Assembly (NCBI RefSeq): GCF_035917995.1
Contig: NZ_CP109131.1
Location: 6,634,001 to 6,698,000 of the forward strand
Origin: Streptosporangium sp. NBC_01755
Lineage (GTDB): Bacteria; Actinomycetota; Actinomycetes; Streptosporangiales; Streptosporangiaceae
DNA length: 64,000 nt
Reading direction: 5' to 3'
The notes beneath the pieces are model-generated. The model did not search any database. It had not been told where the DNA came from and saw only the letters and a program-made list of their open reading frames with translations. The translations under genes and the position numbers were made by a program. Positions within the stretch are counted from its first letter, which is position 1, and every line of letters starts with the position of its first letter. This document shows, piece after piece, positions 18,223 through 47,382 of the stretch.

Positions 18223-21200
18223 GACCCGATCGTCATCGTTGGCATGGCCTGCCGGTATCCGGGCGGCGTCACCTCTCCGCAGCAGTTGTGGGAGCTGGTC
18301 AGCCAGGGCAGGGACGCCATCTCGGGCTTCCCGGCCGACCGGGGCTGGGAGCTTCCGGACGCGTCCTTCGCCCGTGCGGGCGGATTCCTGTATGACGCGG
18401 CCGAGTTCGACCCGGGGTTCTTCGGGATCTCACCACGTGAGGCGCTGGCGACCGACGCCCAGCAGCGTCTGCTGCTGCAGACCTCCTGGGAGGCCGTCGA
18501 GCGGGCGGGTATCGACCCGCTCACCCTCAAGGGCAGCCCGACCGGTGTCTTCGCCGGGATGATGTATCACGACTACCCCTCAGCGGGGAACGGCGCGCCG
18601 GAGGAGTTGCGCGGGATCGTGGTCAACGGGACCACCGGCAGCGTGACCTCCGGCCGGGTGTCCTACACCCTGGGGTTGGAGGGTCCGGCGGTGACGGTGG
18701 ACACGGCGTGTTCGTCGTCGCTGGTGGCGTTGCACCTGGCGGCGCAGGCGCTGCGCTCGGGCGAATGCTCGCTGGCGCTGGCCGGTGGGGTGACGGTGAT
18801 GTCCACCCCGAACACCTTCATCGACTTCTTCCGCCAGGGCGGTCTGAGCTCTGACGGCCGCTGCCGGTCGTTCTCCGAGTCGGCCGACGGGGTCGGCTGG
18901 TCGGAGGGTGTGGGTGTGCTGGTGCTGGAGCGGTTGTCGGACGCCCGCCGCAACGGTCATCAGGTGCTGGCGGTGGTGCGGGGTTCGGCGGTCAACCAGG
19001 ACGGGGCGTCGAATGGGTTGACGGCGCCGAACGGTCCGTCGCAGCAGCGGGTGATCCGGCAGGCGCTGGCGAGCGCCGGGTTGTCGCCGGTCGAGGTGGA
19101 CGTGGTGGAGGGGCATGGCACCGGTACGACGCTGGGTGACCCGATCGAGGCTCAGGCGTTGCTGGCGACCTATGGCCAGGACCGGCCGGAGGACCGGCCG
19201 GTGCTGCTGGGTTCGGTGAAGTCGAACATCGGTCACACGCAGGCGGCGGCGGGTGTGGCCGGTGTGATCAAGATGGTCATGGCGATGCGTGAGGGTGTGG
19301 TGCCGCAGTCGTTGCATGTGGATGAGCCGTCCTCGCATGTGGACTGGAGCGAGGGCGCGGTCGAGCTGGTGACCGAAGCGCGGTCGTGGCCGGAGGCCGG
19401 GCGTCCGCGCCGGGCGGCGGTGTCGTCGTTCGGGATCAGTGGCACCAACGCGCACGTGATCATTGAGCGGCCTCCGGTGCCGGTGGACGCGGTGGAGGCC
19501 GGAGGCGGCGAGGCTGACGGCGGCTCTGATGGCGGAGCGGTTTCGTGGGTGGTGTCGGCGCGCAGTGAGGTGGCGTTGCGGGCGCAGGCGGCCCGGTTGT
19601 TGTCGCATGTGGAGAGCTTCCCCGGTCTGGGGTTGGCCGAGGTGGGGGTGTCGCTGGCGACGGCTCGATCGGCGTTTGAGTATCGGGCGGTGGTGGTGGG
19701 TGCTGAGCGGGCGGAGTTGGTGCGGGGTCTGGCCGCGGTGGCCGAGGGTGCGCCGGCCGCCGGGGTGGTGACCGGTTCGGCGCGGGGCGCGGCCAAGCCG
19801 GCGGTGCTGTTCACCGGTCAGGGCAGTCAGCGGGCGGGGATGGGGCGGGAGTTGTATGAGCGGTTCCCGGTGTTCGCGGCGGCGTTGGATGCGGTGATCG
19901 CGGAGTTGGATCCGCTGCTGGAGCGGTTGGAGCGGGAGCCGGCCGGGCAGCCGGATGGTGGGTCGGTCGAGTGGGTGGGGTGTTCGGTGCGGGAGGTGCT
20001 GTTCGCCGAGCCGGGGTCGGTCGAGGCGGGGTTGCTGGATCGGACGGGGTGGGCGCAGCCGGCGTTGTTCGCGGTGGAGACGGCGCTGTTCCGGTTGCTG
20101 GAGTCCTGGGGGGTGCGGCCGGGTGTGCTGGCGGGGCATTCGATCGGGGAGATCACGGCGGCGCATGTGGCGGGGGTGTTGTCCCTGTCGGATGCGTGTG
20201 TGCTGGTGGCGGGCCGGGCGCGGTTGATGCAGGCGCTCCCCGCCGGTGGGGCGATGGTCGCGGTGCGGGCCTCTGAGGAGGAGGTCGCCGCCCTGCTGGC
20301 GGGGCGGGAGAGCGAGGTGTCGGTCGCGGCGGTGAACGGTCCGGCCTCGGTGGTGATCGCCGGGGTGGAGGAGGCGGTGCTGGCCATCGCCGCCGAGTTG
20401 GAGTCTCGGGGGGTCAGGACGAAGCGGTTGCGGGTGTCGCATGCGTTCCATTCGCCGTTGATGGATCCGATGCTGGAGGACTTCCGGGCGGTGGCGGGCG
20501 CGCTGACCTACAGCCCGCCACAGATTCCTCTCGTGTCGACGGTGACCGGGCAGGCGGCCACCGCCGAGCAGCTGTGCTCACCGGATTACTGGGTGGATCA
20601 GGTGCGTGGCGCGGTGCGGTTCTCCGACGGTGTCCGGACGTTGCACGCTCAGGGGGTGCGGGCGTATCTGGAGCTGGGGCCGGACGGTGTGCTGACCGCG
20701 ATGGCGCAGGACACCCTCGCCGCGGAAGCCGAAGCCGGTTCTGATCCGGTTGCGGTGTTGGTGCCGGCACTGCGCGGGGGCCAGGACGAGCAGACGACGA
20801 TCATGATGGCGTTGGCCGGGTTGCATGTGCGCGGGGTTCCCCTTGATTGGCGTGCGGTGTTGCCGGGTGGGCGGCGGGTGGAGCTGCCCACCTATGCCTT
20901 CCAGAAGGAGCGGTTCTGGCCGACCGGCCGGCGGGGCGGGGACGCGCGAGGTCTGGGGCTTGAGACGGTGCTGCACCCGCTGCTGGGGGCGGTGGTGGTG
21001 TCGCCGGAGTCGGACGGGGTGGTCTTGACCGGGCGGTTGTCGGCGTCGACCCATCCGTGGATCTGCGACCACGAGGTTCTGGGCCGGGTACTGCTGCCCG
21101 GGACCGGATTCGTGGAGCTGGTGGTCCGCGCGGGTGACGAGGTCGGCTGCGCGGTGCTGGAGGAGCTGGCGTTGCAGGCGCCGCTGATACTGCCCGAGAC

Positions 21201-23525
21201 CGGCGGGGTGCGGGTCCAGGTGGTCGTCGACGGCCCCGGTGAGGCCGGCCGGCGCGCGGTGCGGGTGTATTCCCGGGCGGATGAGCACGAGGGCGGCGAC
21301 TGGACGCTGCACGCCCAGGGAGTGCTCGCGGAGCGGGCGGCCGAGCCGGGATTCGATCTGGTGCGGTGGCCGCCGGCGGGGGCGGCCGAGGTGGAGGTGG
21401 CGGGGGCCTACGAGCGGCTGGCCGAGGTCGGCTATGGCTACGGGCCGGCGTTTCAGGCGTTGCGCGCGGCGTGGCGGCGGGGGGAGGAGTTGTTCGCCGA
21501 GGTCGTGCTGGATGAGCGGGCGGCTGCGGAGGCGGGGCGGTTCGGGGTGCATCCGGCGCTTTTGGACGCGGCGATGCACGTGTCGCTGATCGATCCCTCG
21601 GGTGTGGCGAGCGGCGGGCGGGCGGTGTTGCCGTTCGTGTGGCGGCAGGTGGTGCTGCACGCCTCGGGCGCCTCGACGCTGCGGGTGCGGGTGCGGCATT
21701 CGGGTGAGCACACGCTGAGCTTGGACGTGGCCGATGAGAACGGCCGGCCGGTGCTGTCGGCGGGGGCGATGGTGGGGCGCCCGGTGTCGGCGCGGCAGCT
21801 GGGCGCGGCGGGAGGGGAGCAGTCCCTGTTCCAGGTGGCGTGGAACCCGATCGAGACGCCCGCCACCGTCGGTGCGGCGCCGGTGACCGAATGGCCCGCG
21901 GTCGCGGATGACCGCTCTCCCGATGCGGCTGACGATGACGCCGAGCCGGTCGTGGTGGTGGACTGCGCGGCGCGGCCGGCCGGTGAGACGCCGGAGGTGG
22001 TGCGTTCGGTGGTCGGCGGCGTGCTTGAGGTACTGCAGGCGTGGCTGGAGCGGGAGAGCCCGGGGTCGGCGCCTTTGGTGGTGGTGACCCGGGGTGCGGT
22101 GGCGGTGGGTGAGGGCGCGGACGTGGAGGTGGCGGTCGCGCCGGTGTGGGGGTTGGTGCGGGCGGCGCAGGCCGAGCACCCGGGGCGGTTCGTGCTGCTG
22201 GATCTGGACGAGGGCCAGGAGCGGGACGCGGCGGTGCGGGCGGCGGTGGCCTGCGGGGAGCCGGAGCTGGCGGTGCGCTCGGGGGCGTTCCTGGTGCCTC
22301 GGCTGGTCAGGATGGCGCAGTCTGAGCGGGCCGTTCTGGGCTCGGCCGAGCGGCCCGGCGGCTCCGTCGCCGTGATCGCCGACGGCTCGGATTCGGGCTT
22401 GGATTCGGGCTCGGATCTGGGCTCTGCCGAGCGGCCCGGCGGCTCTGTCGGGTTGGCGGCGGGGACGGTGCTGGTGACGGGTGGTACGGGCGGGTTGGGG
22501 GCGTTGCTGGCGCGTCGTCTGGTGAGCGATCACGGTGTGCGTTCCCTGCTGCTGGTGAGCCGGCGCGGGCTGTCGGCGCAGGGTGCCGAGACGCTGGTGG
22601 CGGAGCTGACCGGGCTGGGGGCGAAGGTCGGGGTGATGTCGTGCGATGTGGGGGATCGAGACGCGCTGGCACGGGTCGTGGGGTCGGTTCCGGATTCGGC
22701 CCCGCTGGTGGGTGTGGTGCATGCGGCGGGCGCGGCGGACAACGGTGTGGTGGAGGCGTTGTCGCCAAGCCGGTTGGATGCGGTGCTGCGACCGAAGGCG
22801 GACGCGGCCTGGCATCTGCATGAGCTGACCCGGGATCTGCCGCTGGCGATGTTCGTGCTGGTGTCCTCGGCCGGTGGGCTGGTCCTGGCGGCGGGGCAGG
22901 GCAATTACGCGGCGGCCAACGTGTTCCTGGACGGGTTGGCGGCCTATCGGCGGTCGCGAGGGCTGGTGGCGACGTCGCTGGCGTACGGGCTGTGGGATGC
23001 GGCCACCGGGATGAGCGCCGAGCTGTCCGACGCCGACCGCGACCGGCTGGCCCGGATCGGGTTGCCGGCCCTGTCTGCCGCCGAGGGGCTGCGGCTGTTC
23101 GACGTGAGTGTGCGGACGGATGCGGCGATGACGGTGCCGCTGCGGGTGGAGGTGGAGGTGTTGCGGGGCCGCGGCGGTGAGGTGCCGGCGTTGCTGCGGG
23201 GGCTGGTACCGGCGGCGAGGCGGATGGTTCGTGCGGTCGCCGGCGTTGGCGAAGAGGGCGGGCTGCGGCGGCGCCTGGCCGGCCTGGACGTGGGCGAGCG
23301 CGGGCGGGTGCTGGAAGAGCTGGTACGGCGGCAGGTGGCGGTGGTGCTGGGCCACGCGTCGGGGGATGCGGTGGAGCCCGACCGGGCCTTCAGCAAGATG
23401 GGCCTGGATTCGCTGGCCGCGGTGGAGTTGCGCAACCAGCTGGCCACGGCGACGGGGTTGTCGTTGCCCGCGACGCTGGTCTTCGACTACCCGACCTCGC
23501 ACAGCGTGGCCGAATTCCTATACGG
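18223..23525 (+). other. PKS module 2: KS-AT(malonyl)-DH-KR(atypical)-ACP
   Basis: KS has [10 protein letters not shown] has GHSIGE/HAFH (malonyl), DH has [11 protein letters not shown] and DAAMH, ACP has MGLDSL. The KR keeps TGGTGGLG and the Ser/Tyr/Asn residues (VSSAGGL, GNYAAAN) but has AADN where the others have LDD, and LAYGLW for LAWGPW. It therefore lacks the B-type marker, and I see no A-type Trp either. It is probably active, with uncertain hydroxyl stereochemistry. Confidence 0.9.
19414..20705. repeat. About 1.29-kb KS end-AT repeat, module 2 copy
   Basis: Pairs with 24868-26159 in module 3 at a constant offset of 5454 and differs at only a small number of bases. It covers the end of the KS, the KS-AT linker and nearly all of the AT. 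The AT halves recur again in modules 4 (about 30780-31675) and 5 (about 36340-37110). Confidence 0.85.
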
Positions 23526-23589
23526 GGAGCTGTTCGGCTCGGTGGACTCCGAGCAGGTCGCGGATCTGCCGGTGGTGCGTTCGGTGGCC

Positions 23590-26500
23590 GACGATCCGAT
23601 CGTGATCGTGGGGATGGCGTGTCGTTATCCGGGCGGGGTTTCCTCTCCGGAGGATCTGTGGCGCCTGGTGATCGAGGAGAGCGACGCGATCACTGGTTTC
23701 CCGACCAATCGCGGTTGGGATCTGGAGGGTATCTATGATCCGGATCCTGGTCGGGTGGGGACGTCGTATACGCGTCATGGCGGGTTCCTGCACGATGCCG
23801 ATGAGTTCGATCCGGGGTTCTTTGGGATCTCGCCGCGTGAGGCTCTGGCGGTTGATCCGCAGCAGCGGCTGCTGCTGGAGGTGTCGTGGGAGGCGGTGGA
23901 GCGGGCCGGGATCGAGCCGGGGACGTTGCGGGGTAGTCGGACCGGGGTGTTCACCGGTCTGATGTACAACGATTACGGTCTGGCGCTGGGTAATGCGGCC
24001 GGCCGGGTACACCAGGCCGTTGTCGGTGAGGTGGTCGAAGGGCTCGGCCAGCGCGATGCCGTCGAGGGCTACGAAGGTACCGGAACCGCGCCGAGTGTGG
24101 CCTCGGGCCGGGTGTCGTACACGCTGGGGCTGGAGGGTCCGGCGGTGACGGTGGACACGGCGTGTTCGTCGTCGCTGGTGGCGGTGCATCTGGCGGCGCA
24201 GGCGCTGCGGGCGGGGGATTGTTCGCTGGCGTTGGCGGGTGGGGCGACCGTGATGTCCACTCCGAACACCTTCATCGGGTTCGCCCGGCAGCGTGGTCTG
24301 TCGGTGGATGGCCGGTGCCGGTCGTTCTCCGAGTCGGCCGACGGGGTCGGCTGGGCCGAGGGTGTCGGGGTGCTGGTGCTGGAGCGGTTGTCGGACGCGC
24401 GGCGCAACGGTCATCAGGTGCTGGCGGTGGTGCGCGGGTCGGCGGTGAACCAGGACGGGGCGTCGAACGGGTTGACGGCGCCGAACGGTCCGTCGCAGCA
24501 GCGGGTGATCCGCCAGGCGCTGGCCGGTGCCGGGCTGTCGGCGTCGGATGTCGATGTGGTCGAGGCGCACGGCACCGGAACGCGGTTGGGTGATCCCATC
24601 GAGGCGCGGGCTCTGATGTCCACCTACGGACAGGGCCGCGATGCCGCACAGCCGTTGCTGCTCGGCTCGATCAAGTCGAACATCGGTCACACCCAGACGG
24701 CCGCCGGTGTGGCGGGGATCATCAAGATGGTCATGGCGATGCGTGAGGGCGTGGTGCCGCGCACATTGCATGTGGATGCGCCGTCGTCGCATGTGGACTG
24801 GAGCGAGGGCGCGGTCGAGCTGGTGACCGAAGCGCGGTCGTGGCCTCGGGTGGAGCGGTCGCGTCGGGCGGCGGTGTCGTCGTTCGGGATCAGTGGCACC
24901 AACGCGCACGTGATCATTGAGCAGCCTCCGGTGCCGGTGGACGCGGTGGAGGCCGGAGGCGGCGAGGCTGACGGCGGCTCTGATGGCGGAGCGGTTTCGT
25001 GGGTGGTGTCGGCGCGCAGTGAGGTGGCGTTGCGGGCGCAGGCGGCCCGGTTGTTGTCGCATGTGGAGAGCTTCCCCGGTCTGGGGTTGGCCGAGGTGGG
25101 GGTGTCGCTGGCGACGGCTCGATCGGCGTTTGAGTATCGGGCGGCGGTGGTGGGTGCTGAGCGGGCGGAGTTGGTGCGGGGTCTGGCCGCGGTGGCGCAG
25201 GGTGCGCCGGCCGCGGGGGTGGTGACCGGTTCGGCGCGGGGCGCGGCCAAGCCGGCGGTGCTGTTCACCGGTCAGGGCAGTCAGCGGGTGGGGATGGGCC
25301 GGGAGTTGTATGAGCGGTTCCCGGTGTTCGCGGCGGCGTTGGATGCGGTGATCGCGGAGTTGGATCCGCTGCTGGAGCGGTTGGAGCGGGAGCCGGCCGG
25401 GCAGCCGGACGGTGGGTCGGTCGAGTGGGTGGGGTGTTCGGTGCGGGAGGTGCTGTTCGCCGAGCCGGGTTCGGTCGAGGCGGGGTTGCTGGATCGGACG
25501 GGGTGGGCGCAGCCGGCGTTGTTCGCGGTGGAGACGGCGCTGTTCCGGTTGGTGGAGTCCTGGGGGATGCGGCCGGGTGTGCTGGCGGGGCATTCGATCG
25601 GGGAGATCACGGCGGCGCATGTGGCGGGGGTGTTGTCCCTGTCGGATGCGTGTGTGCTGGTGGCGGGCCGGGCGCGGTTGATGCAGGCGCTCCCCGCCGG
25701 TGGGGCGATGGTCGCGGTGCGGGCCTCTGAGGAGGAGGTCGCCGCCCTGCTGGCGGGGCGTGAGAAGGAGGTGTCGGTCGCGGCGGTGAACGGTCCGGCC
25801 TCGGTGGTGATCGCCGGGGTGGAGGAGGCGGTGCTGGCCATCGCCGCCGAGTTGGAGTCTCGGGGGGTCAGGACGAAGCGGTTGCGGGTGTCGCATGCGT
25901 TCCATTCGCCGTTGATGGATCCGATGCTGGAGGACTTCCGGGCGGTGGCGGGCGCGCTGACCTACAGCCCGCCACAGATTCCTCTCGTGTCCACGGTGAC
26001 CGGGCAGGCGGCCACCGCCGAGCAGCTGTGCTCACCGGATTACTGGGTGGATCAGGTGCGTGGCGCGGTGCGGTTCTCCGACGGTGTCCGGACGTTGCAC
26101 GCTCAGGGGGTGCGGGCGTATCTGGAGCTGGGGCCGGACGGTGTGCTGACCGCGATGGCCGATGACACCCTCACCGCGCTCGCCGACGCGAACGCGGACA
26201 TGGATGGGGCAATGCGTGTGGCTGCGCCTGCGGGTTCGGCGCGCGATGACGAGGCGGGGGCGGCGGCGGATCCGGACGTGCTGCTGGTGCCGGCCCTGCG
26301 CAGGGGCCAGGACGAGCAGGCGACGATCATGGCGGCCCTGGCTGCCCTGCACGTGCGCGGGGTGCCGGTGAGCTGGCCGGCGGTGCTTCCCGGTGCTCCC
26401 CAGGTGGAGTTGCCGACGTACGCCTTCCAGCGCGAGCGGTTCTGGCCTGATGGCGCCGGCTCACAGGTGGGAGATGTGACGGCGGCGGGGCTCGCGGCTA

Positions 26501-29080
26501 CAAGTCATCCGCTGCTGGGAGCCGCTGTGGGAGTGGCCGGTTCGGATGGGATGTTGCTGACCGGTCGTATCTCGCTGGGGTCGCATCCGTGGCTGGCCGA
26601 TCACATGGTGGACGGGATGGTGGTGTTCCCCGGCACCGGGTTCCTGGAGCTGGCGGTGCGGGCGGGTGATGAGGTCGGCTGTGATCTGGTCGAGGAGCTG
26701 ACCTTGACCGCGCCGCTGGTGCTCGGCGAGCGGGATGCGGTGGCGGTACAGGTGTGGGTGAGGGCACCGGATGGGTCGGGTCGGCGCGAGGTGAGCATTC
26801 ACGCCCGGCCGGCGGAGGCCGGGGATGAGGAGCCCTGGGTACGGCACGCGATCGGCGTGCTGGTGGCCGGCGGCCAGGCCGGGGAACGGTTCGATACGGC
26901 GGTGTGGCCGCCGCGGGGTGCGTCGGTGATCGAGCTGGATGGGTTGTATGAGCGGCTGGCCGAGGGTGGGCTGGGTTACGGGCCGGTGTTTCAGGGGTTG
27001 CGGGGCGCTTGGCGGGGTGCGGACGGTGTGGTGTTCGCCGAGGTCGGCCTGTCTGAGCAGGTTGCCGATGCGGGGTCGTTCGGGTTGCATCCGGCGTTGC
27101 TGGATTCGGCGTTGCACGCGGTGGCCTTTGCCGGGCTGGAGGGTTCCGAGGGTGTGCGGTTGCCGTTCTCGTGGGGTGGGGTGTGTCTGCACGCGGGTGG
27201 TGCGTCGGTGTTGCGGGTGCGGTTGGTCTGGACGGGTGACGATGCGCTGTCGCTGAGTGCGGTGGACGCGGCTGGGGAGCCGGTGTTGTCGGCGCGTTCG
27301 CTGGTGTTGCGGCCGATCGTGGTCGATCAGCCGGCCGCCGGTGGCGCTTCGCTTGGGGACTCGCTGTTCCAGTTGGCCTGGACGGTGTTGCCCGAAGTGT
27401 CGGAGGTGGCCGGTGTCGAGCTTGATGTGGTTGAGCTGAGTCTGGACCTGGAATCGGGTTCGGAGGCGGGGCCGGCGGTGCTGGAGGTGGTGCCGGAGGT
27501 GGTGACCGTCGTGGTCGGGTCGGCCGGGGACGGGTCCGGGGACGGGGACGTGGTGGGGTCGGTGCATGCCTTGACCGCCCGGGTGCTGGGGTGGATGCAG
27601 GGGTGGCTGGCCGATGAGCGGTGTGCTGATTCGCGGCTGGTGATGGTGACGCGGGGCGCGGTCGTGGCAGGTGCGGGGGAGGCGGTCACCGATCTGGGCG
27701 CGGCGGCGGTGTGGGGGTTGGTGCGGTCGGCGCAGTCGGAGAATCCTGGCCGGTTCGTGCTGGTGGATGTGGAGGAGGGGGTGTCTCTGTCGGCGCTGCC
27801 CGGGGTGTTGTCGGGGGTGCTGGTCTCGGGTGAGCCGCAGGTGGCGGTGCGCGGGGGTGAGGTGCGGGTGCCGCGCTTGGCGCGGGTGACGCCTGGCTCC
27901 GGCTCCGGCTCCGGCTCTGGTTCCGGTGATGGCCTTGGCGTTGGGTGTGGTGTTGACCTCGCGGTTGGCTCTGGCTCTGGTCTGGGTGAGGATCGCGTCT
28001 GGGATCCGGAGGGGACGGTGTTGATCACTGGTGGGACCGGTGGTCTGGGCGGGTTGTTCGCGCGGCATGTGGTGGCCGGGCGTGGGGTGCGGCGTCTGCT
28101 GCTGACCAGCCGCCGGGGCCTGGACGCTCCGGGCGCGCTGGAGTTGCGGGCGGAGCTGATCGCGCATGGGGTCGAGGTGGAGATCGCGGCGTGTGATGTG
28201 GCCGATCGGGATCAGGTGGCGGCGCTGCTGGCGCGGGTCCCGGCCGATCATCCGTTGACGGCGGTGATTCATACCGCGGGTGTGCTGGACGACGGGACGA
28301 TTCCGTCGTTGTCGGCGGAGCGGCTGGATGTGGTGTTGCGGCCGAAGGTGGATGCGGTCTGGTATCTGCATGAGTTGACCCGGGGTCTGGATCTGGCGGC
28401 GTTCGTGGTGTTCTCGTCGGTGGCGGGGACGTTCGGTGGGGCGGGTCAGGGTAACTACGCGGCGGCGAACGCGTTCTTGGACGCGTTGGCGCAGGTGCGG
28501 CGGTCGCAGGGGCTGGCCGCGCTGTCGCTGGCGTGGGGGCCGTGGGCGCAGGACGCCGGGATGACCGGTGGGCTGGATGAGGTCGATCTGCGGCGGATGA
28601 CGCGGGCGGGGATGTCGCCGTTGTCGGTGGAGCAGGGGCTGGCGTCGTTCGACGCGGCGGGTGCGGTGGATCGTGCGGTGCTGGTGGTGGCGCGGTTCGA
28701 GGTGGCGGCGGTGCGGGCACAGGGTGAGGTGCCGCATCTGCTGCGCGGGCTGGTGCGGGGGGTGCGCCGGTCGGCGGTGTCGGGGTCGGCGTCGGGTGAT
28801 GGGGCGTTGGTGCGGCGGTTGGCCGGGCTGGGTGAGGCTGATCGGGTGCGGTCGGTGGTGGAGTTGGTGCGGGCGCAGGTGGCGGTGGTGCTGGGGCACG
28901 CTTCACCGGAGTCGGTGGAGGTGCGGCGGGAGTTTCGTGAGCTGGGCTTCGATTCGCTGACCGCGGTGGAGTTGCGTAATCGGTTGAATGCGGCGACGGG
29001 GTTGCGGTTGCCGGCGACGTTGGTGTTCGACTATCCGACTCCGGTTGGTCTGGCGGATTTCCTGCTGGGTGAGTTGCTGG
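23590..29080 (+). other. PKS module 3: KS-AT(malonyl)-DH-KR(B)-ACP
   Basis: KS has [10 protein letters not shown] has GHSIGE/HAFH, malonyl; DH has [11 protein letters not shown] and DSALH; KR has [11 protein letters not shown] and [10 protein letters not shown] has LGFDSL. There is no enoylreductase. Its DH-KR-ACP DNA is nearly identical to that of module 4, and its AT to that of module 2. Confidence 0.92.
24868..26159. repeat. About 1.29-kb KS end-AT repeat, module 3 copy
   Basis: Second copy of 19414-20705. The visible changes include VVVG to AVVG, EGAPA to QGAPA, RAGMG to RVGMG, VRPG to MRPG and RESE to REKE, so it is diverging slowly or recently homogenised. Confidence 0.85.
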
Positions 29081-29133
29081 GTGAGCGGGCCGATGCGGGT
29101 GTGCTCTCGCCGGTGGTGCGTTCGGTGGCCGAC

Positions 29134-45680
<16,547 letters not shown>

Positions 45681-45720
45681 TTTCATCACCATCTCAGATC
45701 GTGCGGGAGCCGACCACATC

Positions 45721-46566
45721 ATGAAGGCACGAAATCTGCTCGCGGTAAGCGACCTGCATGTCGTCTACGCAGAGAATCGAAACTTCGTCGAGGGGTTCCG
45801 GCCCAGGTCCGATGAGGACTGGCTGATTGTCGCGGGTGACGTCGGCGAGCGGATCGAGGACATTGAATGGGCGCTCGGCCTGCTGGCAGAACGCTTCGCC
45901 CAAGTCATCTGGGCGCCGGGCAACCATGAACTCTGGACGCCGCGGGACGATCCGATTCAGCTTCGCGGTGAAAACCGGTATCAGTATCTTGTGGACATGT
46001 GCCGCAGCCTCGGAATCCGTACGCCGGAGGATCCTTACCTGATATGGGACGGGCCCGGGGGGCCGGTTACCATCGCGCCGCTTTTCCTGCTGTACGACTA
46101 TTCTTTCCGTGTTCCCGGCACGGCCACGAAGGCGCAGTCGCTGGCCCGCGCGTACGAGGCCGGAGTGGTGTGCACGGACGAGATGCTGCTGCATCCCGAT
46201 CCATATCCGAGCCGCGAGGAATGGTGCTGGGCCAGGCTGGAGTCGACCGAGCGCCGGCTGGCCGCCTGCGATCCCGACCACCCTGTCGTCCTCGTCAACC
46301 ACTATCCGCTGGTGCGTGAGCCCACCCGCGTCCTGCGTCATCCGGAGTTCGCCCAGTGGTGCGGCACCCAGCTGACCGCCGACTGGCACCTGAAGTACCG
46401 GGCGGCCGTGGTCGTGTACGGCCACCTGCACATACCACGCACGACCTGGTACGACGGAGTTCGCTTCGAGGAGGTTTCATTGGGATACCCGAGGGAGTGG
46501 CGTCGACGGGGCGGGACACCCCGTCCGGCGCGGTCGATCCTGCTGACCTCCGAACGCGTCTCATGA
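45721..46566 (+). CDS. Calcineurin-like metallophosphoesterase
   Basis: A 281-residue metallophosphoesterase. The two-metal ligand motifs appear in order: SDLHVVY near residue 9, GDVGE near 38, GNHE near 66, VNHYP near 196 and GHLH near 236. I chose ATG at 45721, where the conserved core begins; an in-frame ATG at 45661 would overlap the PKS end. It follows the PKS by 40 bp and overlaps the phosphopantetheinyl transferase by four bases (ATGA), so the three are probably one transcript with coupled translation. The substrate is unknown. The pairing with a phosphopantetheinyl transferase suggests a role with CoA, carrier-protein arms or 3',5'-ADP; this is inference only. Confidence 0.88.
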   Translation: MKARNLLAVSDLHVVYAENRNFVEGFRPRSDEDWLIVAGDVGERIEDIEWALGLLAERFAQVIWAPGNHELWTPRDDPIQLRGENRYQYLVDMCRSLGIRTPEDPYLIWDGPGGPVTIAPLFLLYDYSFRVPGTATKAQSLARAYEAGVVCTDEMLLHPDPYPSREEWCWARLESTERRLAACDPDHPVVLVNHYPLVREPTRVLRHPEFAQWCGTQLTADWHLKYRAAVVVYGHLHIPRTTWYDGVRFEEVSLGYPREWRRRGGTPRPARSILLTSERVS

Positions 46567-47369
46567 TCGAGGATCTGCTGCCCGGGGAGGTCATGTCGTC
46601 GGAGGCGTTCGACGACTCGCGGCCATGTGCCCTGTTCCTCGCGGAGGAGGCAGTGATCAGCAGGTCGGTGGAGAAGCGCCGCCGCGAGTTCACCACGGCG
46701 CGCTGGTGCGCCCGTGACGCCCTGGGCAATCTGGGGTACCAGCCGGTGCCCGTGCTGCCGGGTGCGAAGGGCGCGCCGATCTGGCCCTCAGGTGTCGTCG
46801 GCAGCATCACCCACTGCGCCGGATACCGTGCCGCCGTCGTCGCCCGATCCGGTGACATCACGACCCTGGGGATCGACGCCGAGCCGAACAAGCCGCTGCC
46901 CTCCGGCATCCTGGAGGTCATCACAGCCGGCGAGGAGCTGCGCCGGGTGATGGATCTCCTGCGGCGCGACCCGTCGGTGAGGTGGGACCGGCTGCTGTTC
47001 AGCGCCAAGGAGTCCGTCTACAAGGCCTGGTTCCCGCTGGCCCCGCTGCGGGAACCAGGCCTCGACTTCACGGAGGCGTCGATCACCTTCGATCCGGTCT
47101 GTGGTGGTTTCCAGGCCCTGCTGCTGGTCGAGGGGCCGAGGCTGAGTGACGGCGTCGAGTTGAAGGAGTTCTCCGGTCGCTGGCTGGTGGGCCGGGGTCT
47201 CATGATCACGGCTATCGCGGTCGTGGCGGCTCCCTCCGTCACCGGGGACACCTCGGGCGCTCCGGACGTCGCGAATGCCTCGGACGCCCCGATCGCCTTC
47301 GCCGCTGACAGCGCCGCCCGCACGTTGCCCATGGCCACCGGAGACCATCACCTGTCTGATCGCCGCTGA
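46563..47369 (+). CDS. 4'-phosphopantetheinyl transferase (Sfp/EntD superfamily)
   Basis: A 268-residue Sfp-type enzyme that moves the phosphopantetheine arm from CoA to the serine of carrier domains, here most likely the seven ACPs of the PKS. It has the magnesium-binding GIDAEPN motif near residue 102 and FSAKESVYKAW near 146, plus the family block GSITHCAGY. ATG at 46563 overlaps the phosphoesterase stop in TCATGA, which fixes the start. The last 50 residues or so form an Ala/Ser/Asp-rich tail beyond the usual domain. A very stable hairpin follows the gene. Confidence 0.92.
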   Translation: MIEDLLPGEVMSSEAFDDSRPCALFLAEEAVISRSVEKRRREFTTARWCARDALGNLGYQPVPVLPGAKGAPIWPSGVVGSITHCAGYRAAVVARSGDITTLGIDAEPNKPLPSGILEVITAGEELRRVMDLLRRDPSVRWDRLLFSAKESVYKAWFPLAPLREPGLDFTEASITFDPVCGGFQALLLVEGPRLSDGVELKEFSGRWLVGRGLMITAIAVVAAPSVTGDTSGAPDVANASDAPIAFAADSAARTLPMATGDHHLSDRR

Positions 47370-47382
47370 GGTCGCCGCCGTG

